Notes: a model not told the origin generated them from the letters alone. A DNA stretch of 64,000 nt from Phlebotomus papatasi (GCF_024763615.1 NC_077224.1:75712712-75776711); one strand, 5' to 3'. Numbered from the stretch's first letter, positions 45,001 through 57,118 are shown. Translations and numbers: made by a program.

Positions 45001-48000
45001 AGTTTTTCTCGAGAAGGATACCATTTTTGTGGGTGGTGGATAACTTTCAAAATCACCCATACCTTGCCTTCGAATTTAAGAATTTCATGCCTTCGAATCC
45101 TTATCTAGTAACACTACCGCCATTTAATATGTCATATGATATTCCACAACCTCACATTTTTGTATGTTTTGCTTCACATTGCGCTCGAAAAATCCTCAAG
45201 GATTCTAGTAGTAAAGCAAATAAATTCACCGTCGCTGCTGACTAAATGCATCGTATTATGTACTTACTTAAAAGTAGGATTATTCTTGTATCGTGAGGAA
45301 AATAGCAAATTTTACAGCTTTATTTTCATTTCACCCCAATCGGAATGGTGACAGTGTAATGCGTTGTCTTTTTGAGAGTCTGGAAATGATGGTCCGATGA
45401 AGATGTTTAAAAGTCTTCAAATCGGTACGTGGCTAGAGTTATTTCATTGCTCACCATGGTGATCTTGCAGGATCACAGAAAGGCAAGACATTTGATTGAT
45501 ATTATTTAAGAAACAATTTCCAAAATTTTGTTTTTATTTGTTTCCGGAAACAAAATAACCTCAGTTTATTGACTTCAAAATGGCATGAAGTATCACACTT
45601 CTCTTTTTACAGTCGTATTTTAGGGTTGTCATATCGATAATATGGCTTTTCCAACAATTTATTCCTATTGGAAAAGCAGTATTTCAGAAAAATTGGAAAA
45701 GATTCTTTTTGTTAGTGTTTTTCTCTGTAGTAATAGTTTCAGTGAGTGTATTAGACCTCAGGCTAATCAATAATAGATTGTTTAGTGTTTCGATAGAAAT
45801 ATTTTCCGAGAAAATTCTAGATTCAAAGGCATGTACCGTCACATTCGAAGGCAAAAATTGTACCATGCCTTGGACCAAATCGACGTAGTATCTTTATTTA
45901 CCTCATAAAAAGATACTAAGGGATTTCGAATGGTAAATTAGATAAGCATGGGATCTCAATTTACTGGAGATTTTTTTGGTGTAATAAAAATTGGGATTAA
46001 TTTTCGATTTTCCCAGAAAAAATTCATCAAGTTTGAACTTCATATTTGTGGTCCAACCTAGAGTACTTTCCCCTATTAGGGTGATTTATGTATCGGCTTA
46101 ACCCTTTAAGGGCGATTGGGTCACCCCGTCACCCGTTCAATAAAATTTCGTAATATTTTTCATTAAAGTGAAAATTATCTTTCAATTGTATCGTCAGAAG
46201 TATTAGTTAAATTTTTAAGCTATATTTGTCCCTATTCTCCATAGAGACAAAAAATACACCGAATCTGATTCTATTGGATTTTCCAAGGTTAGATGTAAAA
46301 CGTTTCATTGATTTTGTTTGGGATCTCAGTGCCACAATAGGCAAGACCGTTGGGTCTTGGGCGGATGAGATCTCTGACTCGACTCTCGCAGTTGTAAGTT
46401 TGAGTACCGCTCGGTGAAAACAACTGAATGTTCAGGAAAAGACATTTTCACACGGAATAAAACGCAATAAAATGCACCGCCTTTAAAGTCTCAAAAAGGG
46501 CATTATATTAATGCAGCGTTTTAATGTGTTATTGCAATTATTTTCAACATTTCAACCACTCTCTTTGAAATTTCTGCAGTATGACTTGTTTTCAACCAAC
46601 TATACAAGGAGAGTATAATCCCGAAGAAACCTTTTACAGAACATCTTCAGGTAATATTCCCATAACAAAAATACGGTAATTTCTCTTATCTTTACGTTTT
46701 CTAAAGGATTATCTGTAGAAAAACGATTAAAATGCCTTGAGGTTCTTAAATTATTTTCACTAAAAAAATGTTTTTTTATCTACCTGCAGAAACTACAAAG
46801 TTGAAACTATGTTCAATTTTCTCGCTATTACAATATTTGCAAATACTTCTGCAAATCCGCATTAAATATTTAATATTCAACTCGTCAAATCTGTCAAAAG
46901 TTTCGCTATAAAACTTAACTAATAATATCAAATTTGCAACAGGTTGTTTAAATATTCAATTCATTCAAAGAGTAACTTTATTAAGTGTATTTACTTTATT
47001 TAACTTTTAATAAAAATAATTTTTTTTTTTAAATTAAGAAATGAAGTACTAAAGCAGGCCTATTTAATTAGAAAAAAACACCGCCAATGCATGATATTTT
47101 TTTATATTAAAAAAAATTGTAATTCAATATTTACGACTGTTGCTAATTTAAAATTCGGGCAGACAAATTTCTTATAAGGTTTATGGATTATTAAAGAGCT
47201 TAAAAAATGGAGTGTTCAGATTAGGCCTTTTACCTTTAATGCATTAAAACCTTAAATATGGAACACAGTAAATTTAACTGCGATTGCCAAACCCAGAAGT
47301 AAACAAAATAATCTTTTACGAAAATCATTAATTAAAATTAATCCAGGACACCCAGTAATGAGATTAATTAATTTGATTAAATTGTGGTTTTACTAAATTG
47401 TCAATCTCTTTGCATAGAATAATAGGAACAATACGAAAGGATACTCTTTATAGTTAAAAAGTGGGGCAAAATAAGACAAAAAGATGTTCTATTTTCTTCA
47501 TGAGAGTCTCTAAAAAATAAAACCTGAGATATTTTTAATCAGCATAGGGGAAGTGTGCCGAATTTCGGCCAGCTTCTAATTTCGGCCACTTTGAGTGTAA
47601 TTTCGGCCATGGAATTAAATTACAGTAGACTCTCACTCAATCGACTCTTTTTCAATCGGGAGGCAAATTTTGTTGACAATTTTCACGTTTAATTATGAAG
47701 TTAATTCGCTCAAATTCGCTGTAGTTCTTCCTATTTTATCGTGATTCTTTATAATTGAGCGCTTTTTGTGGAATTTACAAAGGCTTTGACGCTCAATTCT
47801 ATCGCTAAACCGGATGACATTATGTCCCATATTCCAGATTGAGAGAGAGTCTACTGTAATTAAAATTATGAATGTTATCTTCGAACAGTCAATGAATTCA
47901 TTTTTCTTTTAAATATTTATTCATTTTAGGATGTATTAACACAAATACCGTTAAATTCTTGGTATAATTTGAATTTAAATTGCGTTGTCTCAGTGTGGAA

Positions 48001-50475
48001 AGAGTCTTACGAAAAATGTGACAGATCTATTGTGTTTCTAGCAGTCTTACGATTTGTGGTGAAGTGCAAAAGGTTTTCCTTCGTTGTTTTTCATGAAAAT
48101 TGATTAGTTTTCATTAAAGATTGTTACTGGTCATGTTAATAATGAATCAATCTTTAAATTTCGGGTAAAATTTCCCAGCTGGATTCTGTATTTCGCGTTA
48201 AAAAATATAGATACTTTGTGAGCGTCTCTCCGGTGAGGTAGTGTTACCTATTCCGGCAACATCTTTTGCTTTCCTAAATTTCTTATTCATTATGTATTTT
48301 TTTCAATTTCTGAGTTTCTACAATATCCAGAGAAAAAAACCATCGCTTCTATGGAAAATATGACGTGGAAAAGGCCTTGGAAGAGTTCAGGAAATGTAAA
48401 TTGCTACGGGAATCTGAGCGTAAATTTGAGATTCTACTCTTCAGGTCTTCAGGACAAATTACACGAAAGATGTCAGGGCTTTTGGGTCATATAAACGTAT
48501 TAAACTAAATATTAAACTCGTTCCGTTTGACGTTTTGAAATTTACTATCCATTGCCAGAAAAAAGGTGGCCGGAATTTCACTCAAAGTATTTCGGCCACT
48601 TTGAGGTATTCCGGCCCAAAGCAATGCCCATATTTTTATTAATTTTTTAAAATTTTTGGAACTGATTTAAAGAAAACAAAGATGATAAACTAGTTTTCAA
48701 GGTTCCACACAACCTTCCCGAAAAGGAAATAAAAAAAAATATCAATATGAATCAAAATTATCGCATTTCAAACTTAGGACTTCGGTGCTTATATGCAACT
48801 ATGCCGAAATTTGGCACACTTACCCTAAAAAGTAAAATATCCGTTTTGTGACTTTTTGCCCCTACTATTTAAAATAGAAAATGACTAGTCCTAAGCCCAG
48901 ATAAGCTTATGGAAGCTAAGATTCTCTAGCAGGGATTTCGGAGTGCTCTTGCAACTCGAAATATGTGAAAATTCGATTTTAAGTTAAATTTTAGAGGTAA
49001 AGAATCACTTCAAACTAACTATATCCGTTTCGAGATTATCGAATTCTGAAATTTTAAATTTGTTACATTTTGCCCCAAGATCCCTTACTAATTTAATTTT
49101 ACTTTTCTTGCTAAATTTAATTTTTATATACGCAAAATATTTTTCGATTTAAAAATAAACATCTGTCTTTTAATTATTTTCGTTTTAAAGTGTCTTAGAG
49201 ATGTCCAATTCATGTTAACATTTAATCCAAAAATCCCGTGGCCTTCGAATTTTTCTTTCCGAGTTTTCAATCAAAAAAATTTATCAAACGAATCGGCCAT
49301 TTATATTTCAAGGTTTCTAATTCTAAACAAATTTGAACAGGTTTTAATCCACACTGAGAAAAAAAGAGGGTGCGATTAACTTTTTTTCCTCATAACTTTA
49401 ACACTTTTTAGGTGTAAAAATATATCAACATTTTTTAATGTTAATTTTACACCTTATTAAGGGTAAAATTAACATGAAAAAGGGTAACTTTAACCCCCAA
49501 TACACCTAAAAAGGGTAATATTTACACCAATTTCGGATCAATACTGCAGGGTTAAATAAACATTTCCAGAATGTTATTTTAACTTTTTCCGATTTTTCTC
49601 AGTGCACTACGAACTCTTTTATTGTTGTTTGTGATTTTTCCTATTTTTTATTGAATCGAATCAGTTAGGAACGTAAAAAAAAACGTGACGAAACACAAAA
49701 AAGAAATACCGGAATAACTGGGACCGTTGAAATCACGACTTAAAAAAAAATCCTGCCCAATTTAAACAGATTTTTTACAGCATTTTTCTAAATAGAGAAC
49801 ACAAAATTGAATCTGGAATTGCAAGGGTTTCCCTGAAAAACCTCCCCCAGATTCATTCGGAAAGATCGCAAAGATCCTATATAAACAATATAAAACGCCA
49901 ATTTACAAAAAAAAATTAATAAACATGTACTTACGTAGCGGAAGTTCCTGAAGAGGATTTCTGCAAATGGAAAAAGTCCTAGTTAGTAAATTTTTGCATT
50001 TCATAGCAGGAAAGTGAACAAAATTACCTGCAATTTGTGTTGGATGTGCCGGCATTTGCAGATTCATTGAGTTCTATGGACATTTCGCTCCTGATTGAAA
50101 CATCCGCATCTTTCTTGCCGAAGGCACCAGCTTCCTCGTCATCATCGTCATCCTGGTAAATGGCAATCTGACTCTGCACAACTGGCACGACATTTTCGCA
50201 CTTGGACCTGAGAATATTCTTGAGATTCTCCCTTCCCTTGAACACATTGTCCACCCGGACGGGCTGTTTGGAGGGAATGGAAATGTTTGACAGTTTGCTT
50301 TTGGCCTCCCGGGGAAACACAAAGCTTTAAATTCCCCATGAAAACTCACCTTTGTGTCCAAATTTTCCTTTTCATTGAAGGTACGTGGCATTTTGTCTTC
50401 CATCCGGGGCTCCTTTTTCAAATCAGCCTCCCGCAAAATGTTCATATTTTGTTCGTTCTGGGAAAGCGTCGCCAT
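42042..50475 (-). CDS. CycA: cyclin A
   Basis: Regulatory subunit of Cdk1/Cdk2, acting in S phase and mitotic entry. Exons on the minus strand: 50475-50350, 50263-50028, 49960-49935 (26 nt) and 42979-42042, joining to 441 codons. Phases fit exactly (0, 2, 1). The N-terminal exon holds a KEN box (NEKENLD), exon 2 a possible D-box (RENLKNIL) and the insect-like VVPVVQ segment. The last exon carries the whole cyclin fold with MRTVLVDWMVEVCEEYKL, the A/B cyclin signature, then YVDRFLSYM, KLQLVGTTAMYIAAKYEEIYP and QLILKVLSFDL. A very short 44-nt alternative intron (acceptor at 50306) would add 14 residues to exon 2; the 86-nt intron has the better pyrimidine tract. The last intron is 6955 bp and filled with transposons. 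The gene reads as intact. Confidence 0.93.
43274..44035. mobile_element. MITE with CTATCACACTAG ends
   Basis: TCCTATCACACTAGAATTTT and AAAAATCCTAGTGTGGTAGC are inverted ends about 760 bp apart, with an internal pairing of AAATTTAATTT-rich arms. A half copy starts at about 59054. It lies in the long cyclin A intron. Confidence 0.6.
44475..44688. mobile_element. MITE with CTTCAGACTAAAGG ends
   Basis: CTTCAGACTAAAGGTTTATC and GCTATGTCTTAGGTCTGAAG match the ends of 3727-4342, here only about 215 bp apart with an AT-rich core. It abuts the next element at 44695. Confidence 0.6.
44695..46073. mobile_element. TA-flanked element (GGGGAAAGTAC)
   Basis: GGGGAAAGTACTCTCCCTTC at the left and TAGAGTACTTTCCCC at the right are flanked by TA. 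The phrase ATGCCTTCGAAT recurs inside. The element is 1379 bp, with no recognised transposase. Confidence 0.65.
46102..46317. mobile_element. piggyBac-type fragment interrupted by a SINE
   Basis: TTAA (46098-46101) is followed by CCCTTTAAGGGCGATTGG, then interior sequence matching 26880-27070. The match stops at GATTTTGTTTGG, where the SINE begins. The right end is missing. Confidence 0.6.
46318..46490 (+). repeat. tRNA-related SINE
   Basis: It starts GGGATCTCAGTGCCACAATA and includes GATGAGATCTCTGACTCGAC and AGTTTGAGTACCGCTCGG. The same body occurs on the minus strand at 51719-51862. Box A- and B-like segments are present, but the cloverleaf is not convincing. Confidence 0.55.
46491..47546. 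other. cyclin A intron, no feature seen
   Basis: AT-rich intron sequence with homopolymer runs. No coding frame and no repeat recognised. Confidence 0.5.
47547..48825 (+). mobile_element. pogo-like element (GGGGAAGTGTGCCGAATTTC)
   Basis: The ends GGGGAAGTGTGCCGAATTTC and GAAATTTGGCACACTTACCC are inverted and flanked by TA. The + strand at about 48330-48425 reads HRFYGKYDVEKALEEFRKCK, the same psq/CENP-B-type transposase start seen in shorter form at 773-1200. A MITE is nested at 47623-47856. It lies within the cyclin A intron. Confidence 0.7.
47623..47856. mobile_element. TA-flanked MITE (CAGTAGACTCTC), full copy
   Basis: It starts CAGTAGACTCTCACTCAATC and ends GAGAGAGAGTCTACTG, 234 bp, flanked by TA. 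Reference copy for 1-202 and 52151-52320. Confidence 0.8.
49352..49604. mobile_element. CACTGAGA-ended MITE, inverted copy
   Basis: Nearly the reverse complement of 11858-12111 over its whole length, from CACTGAGAAAAAAAGAGGG to CCGATTTTTCTCAGTG. High similarity suggests recent activity. It lies just upstream of the cyclin A micro-exon's intron side. Confidence 0.75.
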
Positions 50476-50800
50476 CTCTTCCTCCGTTTTGCGCCTTCCC
50501 CCGAAACCAACTCTTTTTACCTCTTGCTGTTCAATTTCTTGAACACTTTCACACTTATGGGATGCAGAATTTAACTGACTACATAGAGTGCAAACAAAAT
50601 AAACAGTTTACTCAAAAATAAGACAGAAAAATGAGAAATAAAAGATGAAAACACAAACGCCACAATGAGGCGAAGTTACAGTAGTTCACTACACACTGAT
50701 ACACTGATGATGGCGCTGACGTCGATCCGGAAGAAGTCCGAAAAGTGCAAGAATTCCCCCGCAGAGCGCGTTCTAGCAGTTTCAAATTCAAATTTCACCG
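50476..50800 (-). promoter_or_regulatory. cyclin A 5' UTR/promoter region
   Basis: The region upstream of the cyclin A start has a locally higher G+C content. On the minus strand it has TTTGAATTTGAAA near 50790, resembling the CHR element (TTTGAA) of cell-cycle genes, and AGCGCCATC at about 50712, weakly like an E2F site. No TATA box. Regulation is inferred from motifs only. Confidence 0.35.
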
Positions 50801-51156
50801 TTTTCTCAAATTGGTTTTTGCGTTTTGCAATTTATTTTTTTTTCTGATTGCTTTAATTAAATGAATTAAATAAATATCGATGTTCATAAAGTTGATCAAG
50901 GATAAGAACACTTTTCATTAGATCACCTAATTTATCACTGGATGTTTTTTAAATAATATACATATATGAATCAAGCTTTTATTGAAAAATTGTCATTTTT
51001 ATTTATTTAAAACAATACTTTTCTGCAAAAATTCCAAGCTGCAATTTTTTAATTGTAGAATACAAATACAAACAAATAAGACAAATAACGTAGATGTAGA
51101 ACGTGTAGAACAATTAAAAAAAACATTGTAAACGCAGGTTTTTTGTGAAATGCAAT

Positions 51157-51162
51157 TTTATT
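51157..51162 (-). promoter_or_regulatory. polyadenylation signal of alanine aminotransferase
   Basis: AATAAA on the minus strand lies 57 nt past the stop codon at 51219, followed by AT-rich sequence. Confidence 0.55.
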
Positions 51163-51218
51163 GCTCAATAATTTCGAAATATACATGTACATTTTTTTTT
51201 GCTTATAGCACAATCTCT

Positions 51219-54200
51219 TCATTTATACTGACTCATAAATTCTTTATGGAAATTGTCAAACATGCTTAACATCTTCTTGAGGTCTTCTTCCTGTGGCAAA
51301 ATTGTCGTCCGGAAATGATAAGTGCCCTCCTTCTGACCAAATCCACTGCCAGGAACTATACAAATGCCTGTAAAATCCATTAAACATTAAAAATAAAGTC
51401 CTGAGACGCCTGAGACAAAATCGTAATATTTGAAAATATTCTTAATATTCCCAAAATATTCATAATACTTGGTGAATATTCGCGATATTCACGAATTATT
51501 TGGGATATTTTCTAAATATTCACAAAATTTCCGCGAAACATTTTAAAATTGCCAAATTCCCGTAAGATTTCCAAAATTAACGCAAAATATTCCCAATATT
51601 CAAAAAATCCTTCAATATTCGCAAAATATTCGTAATGGCCTCACAATATGCTCGTGTTGGAAGAATCTGCTGATCGTAGATCGCCCAGGTCCCGGAGTAT
51701 TTTTTTTTTTTTTGGAAAAAAAGGTGTATTTTATTACGTTTTATCACAGTGACAATGTCTTTTTATAGACATTCAGTTGCACTTGTGAGTCAGAGATCTC
51801 ACCGCCCATATAAGAATATAAGTCTTGCCTAACCTATTGCGCCACTGAGATCCTCACCAATTTTACAATTTGAAATTCGCGTTTTTTATCAAAAAAAAAA
51901 TTGTTCGAAAATTTCATAAGAAAATCGTTAAATAACTTATTAAAAATATCGGTCCTCGCTAGCTACACATTTTTACAATCTCTTTGATGACATATGGATA
52001 TCTTGAAGAAACACTTTGGACCGAAATTATCCATCAACCCAATTCTCTATTATCTATTTCTTTGCAAAGTACTGTTCAGTGAAATCATGTGCCATTGACC
52101 GGAACAAATGATTGTCGGAAAGGACCTAATCTAGAGAATCCTTCTATTGTACAGTGCCTAAAAGCCTTTGTAAATTCCACAAAAAGCGCTCAATTATAAA
52201 GAATCACGATAAAATAGGGAGAACTACAGCGAATTTGAGCAAATTAGCTTCATAACGTAAGAATTGTCAACAAAATTTTTCGCCCGATTGAAAAAGAGCC
52301 GATTGAGCGAGAGTCTACTGTACCACAAAAACCAATTTATTTTCAAGAGTAGATTTTTGAATTTTTGCCTGTTTTTTAGTGAACTCATGCACACTACAAA
52401 AAATCCTTCCGAAGGAAATTTCATCACCGGATTCAATATAAAGTTACCTAGTCCACTCCTATTCCCAGTTACCAAAGGAATTTTCCTCGACAAGTCTCCA
52501 AGATTACCCATCATAGAATTTCGAGTAGAATTGCTCGAGAAATTACGCACTAAAGAGTAAAAAAATTCCCAAGTAGATCATAAGGATCATAAGGGCTTCC
52601 ATTGGAATTTTCCTTTTTCGAAAACCATGGTAACTTTCTAAGGAGATTAAATGGAATTCCTAGAGAAATTTCTATGTGCAATTTCGATTATCGTTCTCTA
52701 GAATTTTCCACCGAAATTTCGATATTTACGTCAGGGTTTTTCTCCCTAAAATTTCCGGCGATTTCAACAACGGGAATTAAAGTGAAATCGATGGAATCTC
52801 TAAAAAAAATTACCCCGCTGAGGTGTCCAAATTTTCCAAAGAGATCCTTTTGTATTTCCTTGGAAAGTTTTCCTTAAAAATTCCCTCGGAAAATTCGACA
52901 GGCTCCCAATGAATTCCCGATGAATTCAAGAGGAAATTTATAGTGAAGTTTCTACCGGCATTCTTGGGAATTTAAAGGGTAAATTTCCTCATAGTAATTG
53001 GGAAAATTCCCTGGCCATTCCTAAAAGAAGTCTCCGAATTTTCAGACCATTTTAGAAGATTTCCCAGGGAAATGAAGGGGAAAATTCCTTCTGGAGATAC
53101 ACGAAAATTCCGTGGCGAATTTAGGGAAAATTCTGTAAAAGTTAAGCTTATACTTCGGGCGAGATAGTTTTCTAGTTGCAAAAGTTCATATAGAACATCG
53201 AATATTTGACAAATGATTAGGGGAATTCAAGCAGCCGTGTAAGGGAGCACTATAATACGAGTCATGAACATGAGTAACAAAAAGGAAAAGGTAAAAAAAA
53301 GGCAAAGATAAGAAAAAATAAAGAAATAATCAAAAAGGAAAGAAAAATGTGGAATCTTTTTTATGGTTTTTCCAAGAGATTTTCCTGAGAATTAATCTCA
53401 ACTTTTTCCGATCTTTCCCGAAGAATTCCCAGGGATTTCTTTGAAAAATCCCCCTAGTTTTTCCGACCCCTGACTTTTTAAGGAGAGTTTACGGGGTATA
53501 TCATGGACATCATTCATTCATTTCCATTCATTTTGATTTTTCAATGGTATGCAAACGCTTGAAAATATCGCTTGACACGGATATTCTTCATCCGAATATA
53601 ATAATCTATATAATCGATATAATCATAATCTAAAATTGAAATATTGTAATCTTCATCCGAAACGGATATTCGGAAAATATTCCCACCCTCAAAATATGCG
53701 TAACCGTGTAAACAGACGGAATTCCCACGGGAATTCCCATGAGATTTTCCATTCCGGATGGGAATTCCGGATGGAAATTCCCATATTGAACTGTCAAATT
53801 TTTACCATCCGCTCTATGCGCCTCTGGTGGACTTCAAGCGCAACACAAAAATGCTCCGAAGATTTGAATTTCAAATTTTGTTTTTTCCGAATATAAATAA
53901 CGGAATGTGTATTTAGAAGATATTTTACGTACTTTATTTTATTAAAGTGGCTTTATTATACCACAAGGATATTAGTAATATTATCTATTAATAAATTTCA
54001 TGGAAAATCTTTTAAAATATCTCGAGAAATGATTAGAAACGTTGTTATAGCGTAAATATCTTGTCAAAAACCCCCAATTAAAGTGGATAAATCAACGACA
54101 GGCTTTGGATATCTTTGCTGATAGGACCTATTGATAATTTTCGTTTAATTGTAGTGCTGATAATTTAAAATTTTATAAAGTGTTGGGAGAAAATGTATAA

Positions 54201-56413
54201 AATATCCTTGGGTGACCAAGCAGTCAATTCATTCGGAAAAGAGATGTTTACAAAAATTAGTTAATTGTATAATAATTGAATACAAATTGTTTTAAAAAAA
54301 CAAGAAGACTGTAAAATATTTTAAAATTTTATTTCCAAAAAAAAGTAAACAATAAAAAATATTGAAGTAATATTTTATATCCGAAAAGGCAGTTTATATG
54401 GTTTCTGGCTGTAATTTTCATCAGTGAACTTCGATAGTTCTTACTATTCTTTGTATTTCCTTATTTACATTATTATATTCTTTACATTTTTTAATAATGG
54501 GATTTATTGAAAAAGATAAATTTTGAATCTGCCTTTCCAATCATTTAAACCTCTTCTGAAATGTTATTGATGAATATTTAATTTAATCCAGAAACACTAA
54601 TCCTTTCAAAATTATTATAGTATTATTATTCTATTTCAAATTTGCTTTTAAAATCAATGTTTTGATCACTACAGGAGATTTTACATGTTTTTTCATATAT
54701 TATTTGCTTAAAAACACTCCAAATTAAATTTTCGGAATTCTCCGGAAGCAAAAAGCTATCTCGAGCGAGATAGCTTTTTTCCATTTTAGAAAATTGAATA
54801 TTTCACCCTCCAACGGAAAATTTCCATTTGAAATTCAAAATATTTCAAGACATTCGGGCAGTTTCGTGCACTTTTGCAGAGGGCGCTTGTATAGCAAATT
54901 TACCATTTGCTCGTGGGAATTCCCGTGGAAATTCCGTCTGTTTACACGGTAAGATTCATAATAGATTCGAGATTATTTGCAAAATTGCTTCAGTATTCGC
55001 AATATATATCCAATATTCTCAGAATACTCGCAAAGTATTTGTAATTCTGGCAATATTTACGAAATATTCTCCACATTCCCAAAATATTTGTAAGATTTGC
55101 AAAATTTGAAAATAACTTTGATTCGGAGATTATTCTCAAAATATTCACAAGATTCATAAAATATTTGCAAAAAATCCTAATATTCACAAAATATTCCAGA
55201 ATATTCCATTCTTATTCACAATATTCGCAAAATAAACAGAATATTCGCATATATTATTCACAAAATTTTCACAAAATACGCATTCATATTAAAATAAATA
55301 ATAATAAATTGTGATTGATATCTGACCTGTTCTCTCGAGTAACTGGAATGCATAGAACGCATCGGGCTTCTGACCAGCTTTCTTGGCCGCCTCAATGGCT
55401 TTCGGCGGAAGTTTGAACTGCGGAAAGGCATACATGGCACCCATAACAGGATTGCAGGAGAATCCCTCGAAGGAATTGAAGGTTTTGGTAACCATTTCAG
55501 CTCGTCGCTTCAGAGATTGCAATACATTTGTCTTCTCCTTGATAAACAACTCATAAGATGGCTCTCCAGGTTTTGGTGCATTCACCACACAATCAATTGC
55601 CGCCTGACCAATTGTACTGGAACAGAGTTGAGCTGAGATTGCTTTTAGCAACATTGCCTTGACATCTGGAGCCATATTCATAATTTCTGCATATCCTCCA
55701 CGAATTCCACATTCTCCCATATAACCCTTTGAAACCGACATAAAACTAGCCATTTCCATCTTGGAATACGGCTCTCCCATCTCAACGAGTACCTTCTTGA
55801 ATGAGTGGAACTGTGAGTCCTTGTCATAAATATTGTCCTGGTAGACTTCATCAGCAAAAATAAAAAGTCGCTCCTTATACGCAAATTTAATAATTTCCTC
55901 AATATTTTTCCGTGTCAAAACCTGACCAGTCGGATTGCCCGGATTTATCACCACGAGCACTCGTGGAACACAAACTTTTCTGGCCTCATTCACAGCCCTC
56001 TCCAGTTCAGCAATATCTAATCCCCATTTTTTCGATTCATCCAGATAATAGTCCACTTGCTTGAGATCAAACTCAGCAATTGATGCAGAATACAGAGGAT
56101 ATTGGGGAATGGGAACCATTACGCCTGAATTCTTCCCATTTATGCTCGAATGAAAGAGTGCCAGAAGATTTTTAATGGCTCCCGAAGCACCAGTAGACAA
56201 AATAATGTTGTCAGGATCGGATGGAATTCCACCATCGCGCTCCTGAATGTACTTTGCTACATGCTGCCGAATCACTTCAATACCAGAAGAGTCAGTGTAC
56301 GATCCCATTGAACAGCCACGAGTGCCACATAAAATTGTCCTAGCGCGCTCTTTTACGTCATCCGTGATTTTGGGATCGTCAAAAAGTGCCTGATTTAGAA
56401 CTAAACTCAAAAC
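51219..56413 (-). CDS. ALAT: alanine aminotransferase, last two exons (N-terminus not in view)
   Basis: PLP-dependent enzyme that exchanges the amino group between alanine and 2-oxoglutarate, giving pyruvate and glutamate. Exons on the minus strand: 56413-55327 (362 codons, starting in phase 0 at VLSLVLNQALF) and 51367-51219. The join ERT-G-ICIVPGSGFG is in phase. Visible motifs are YTDSSGIEVIRQ, VVINPGNPTGQV (PLP/substrate region), FADEVYQDN and SVSKGYMGECGIRGGY with the Schiff-base lysine. The C-terminus ends FHKEFMSQYK. About 411 residues are visible against about 490-500 in the family, so roughly 85 N-terminal residues are missing. They were not found up to 64000. The 4-kb intron holds several repeats. 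Confidence 0.92.
51424..51640. repeat. AATATTC-rich simple repeat
   Basis: A degenerate array of AATATTC(A/G)(C/T)AA units inside the aminotransferase intron. A second field of the same unit lies at 54960-55260, near the other end of the intron. Confidence 0.6.
51719..51862 (-). repeat. tRNA-related SINE, reverse copy
   Basis: The reverse complement matches 46318-46490: GGATCTCAGTGGCGCAATAG and GGTGAGATCTCTGACTCAC. The box A-like TGGCGCAATAGG is better preserved here. Confidence 0.55.
52151..52320. mobile_element. TA-flanked MITE, reverse copy with deletion
   Basis: Reverse complement of 47623-47856, ending GATTGAGCGAGAGTCTACTG and then TA. The other end (TACAGTGCC) shows an internal deletion of about 60 bp. 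Confidence 0.6.
52380..53480. repeat. degenerate GGAAATTTCC/GGGAATTTCC field
   Basis: About 1.1 kb in which AATTTTC, GGAAATT and GGGAATTCCC variants recur with no fixed period, much of it self-complementary. It has short frames but no recognised protein. It sits in the aminotransferase intron. Confidence 0.55.
53704..54949. mobile_element. Harbinger-like MITE (TAA-flanked)
   Basis: CCGTGTAAACAGACGGAATT at the left and its complement ending GTCTGTTTACACGG at the right form about 35-bp inverted repeats with GGGAATTCCC cores. The flanks are TAA at 53701-53703 and 54950-54952, fitting the TWA target site of PIF/Harbinger. 1246 bp, no transposase. Confidence 0.6.
54749..54780. other. perfect short hairpin
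   Basis: AAAAAGCTATCTCG and CGAGATAGCTTTTT form a near-perfect stem with a tiny loop. It lies inside the Harbinger-like element, so it is probably part of the element's structure and not a gene terminator. Confidence 0.4.
54960..55260. repeat. AATATTC-rich simple repeat, second field
   Basis: Arrays of AATATTCAC, AATATTCGC and AAAATATTTG units directly downstream of the last large aminotransferase exon boundary. Same unit as 51424-51640. Confidence 0.6.
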
Positions 56414-56930
56414 CTGAAAGGAATAATGGCAATAATTAGAGCTGGCCAAAATATGTATTTGCATGTTTTTATTAAGCATTCTCAGGCTCTATTTGACCCT
56501 TTATCTTCACAAATTGGGCTCTTGTGGTTCTAATAAACCCTATTTAAAAATGCATATTTTGACATATTTCATGTTTATTTGCATATTTGCATTTTTGCAT
56601 ATTTTTTTTGCATATTTCCGAATTTTGTTTAAAAAAATGTTTTTTCTTGTAAAATGAAAACCAATATAATTTCTATAGCTGTATAAAAAACATTCAAAGT
56701 TTGGAATCCAGTTATATAAAAATATCCCTTTACACTACTTGATGCTAACATTAACACGAAACGAAAACGAACACACTAAACGAAAATCGTTTTTTTTTCT
56801 TTAAATATTTCTTAAGAATGTATTAGTTCATCTGCAAAATGCTTATGTAAAACTAATGTTTTACGCACTTTATTTCTAAAGCGTAATATTTGTACCTGTG
56901 TACTCAACAACTGAAAAGTTAACGTCTTTA
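56414..56930. other. upstream of visible aminotransferase exon, no gene seen
   Basis: Expected intron sequence of the aminotransferase gene. T-rich with GCATATTT repeats around 56540-56620. No N-terminal exon recognised. Confidence 0.45.
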
Positions 56931-57118
56931 GGGGAAAGTGGCCTTCCTTTGAATGCGGCAGCCTTTGAATATTTCAATTTTTCTCTTATTTTCCAAAGCA
57001 AAAACCCTATACTCTAAACTATAATCAATACAACTAACTATTTTCCATCAACTTCGATTAATAAAATAGAATTGTTGATTTGGGAACAGTATCAGTTTGA
57101 GGACAGTATCATTTACCC
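56931..57118. mobile_element. GGGGAAAGTGG-family MITE, half copy
   Basis: GGGGAAAGTGGCCTTCCTTT and TTTGAATGCGGCAGCC match the left half of 28539-28763. The right half has been replaced by a different sequence ending in ATCATTTACCCC. Confidence 0.6.

Noticed and set aside
54749..54780. Rho-independent type terminator
   Set aside because: It is intronic eukaryotic DNA inside a MITE; the hairpin is better explained as part of the element.
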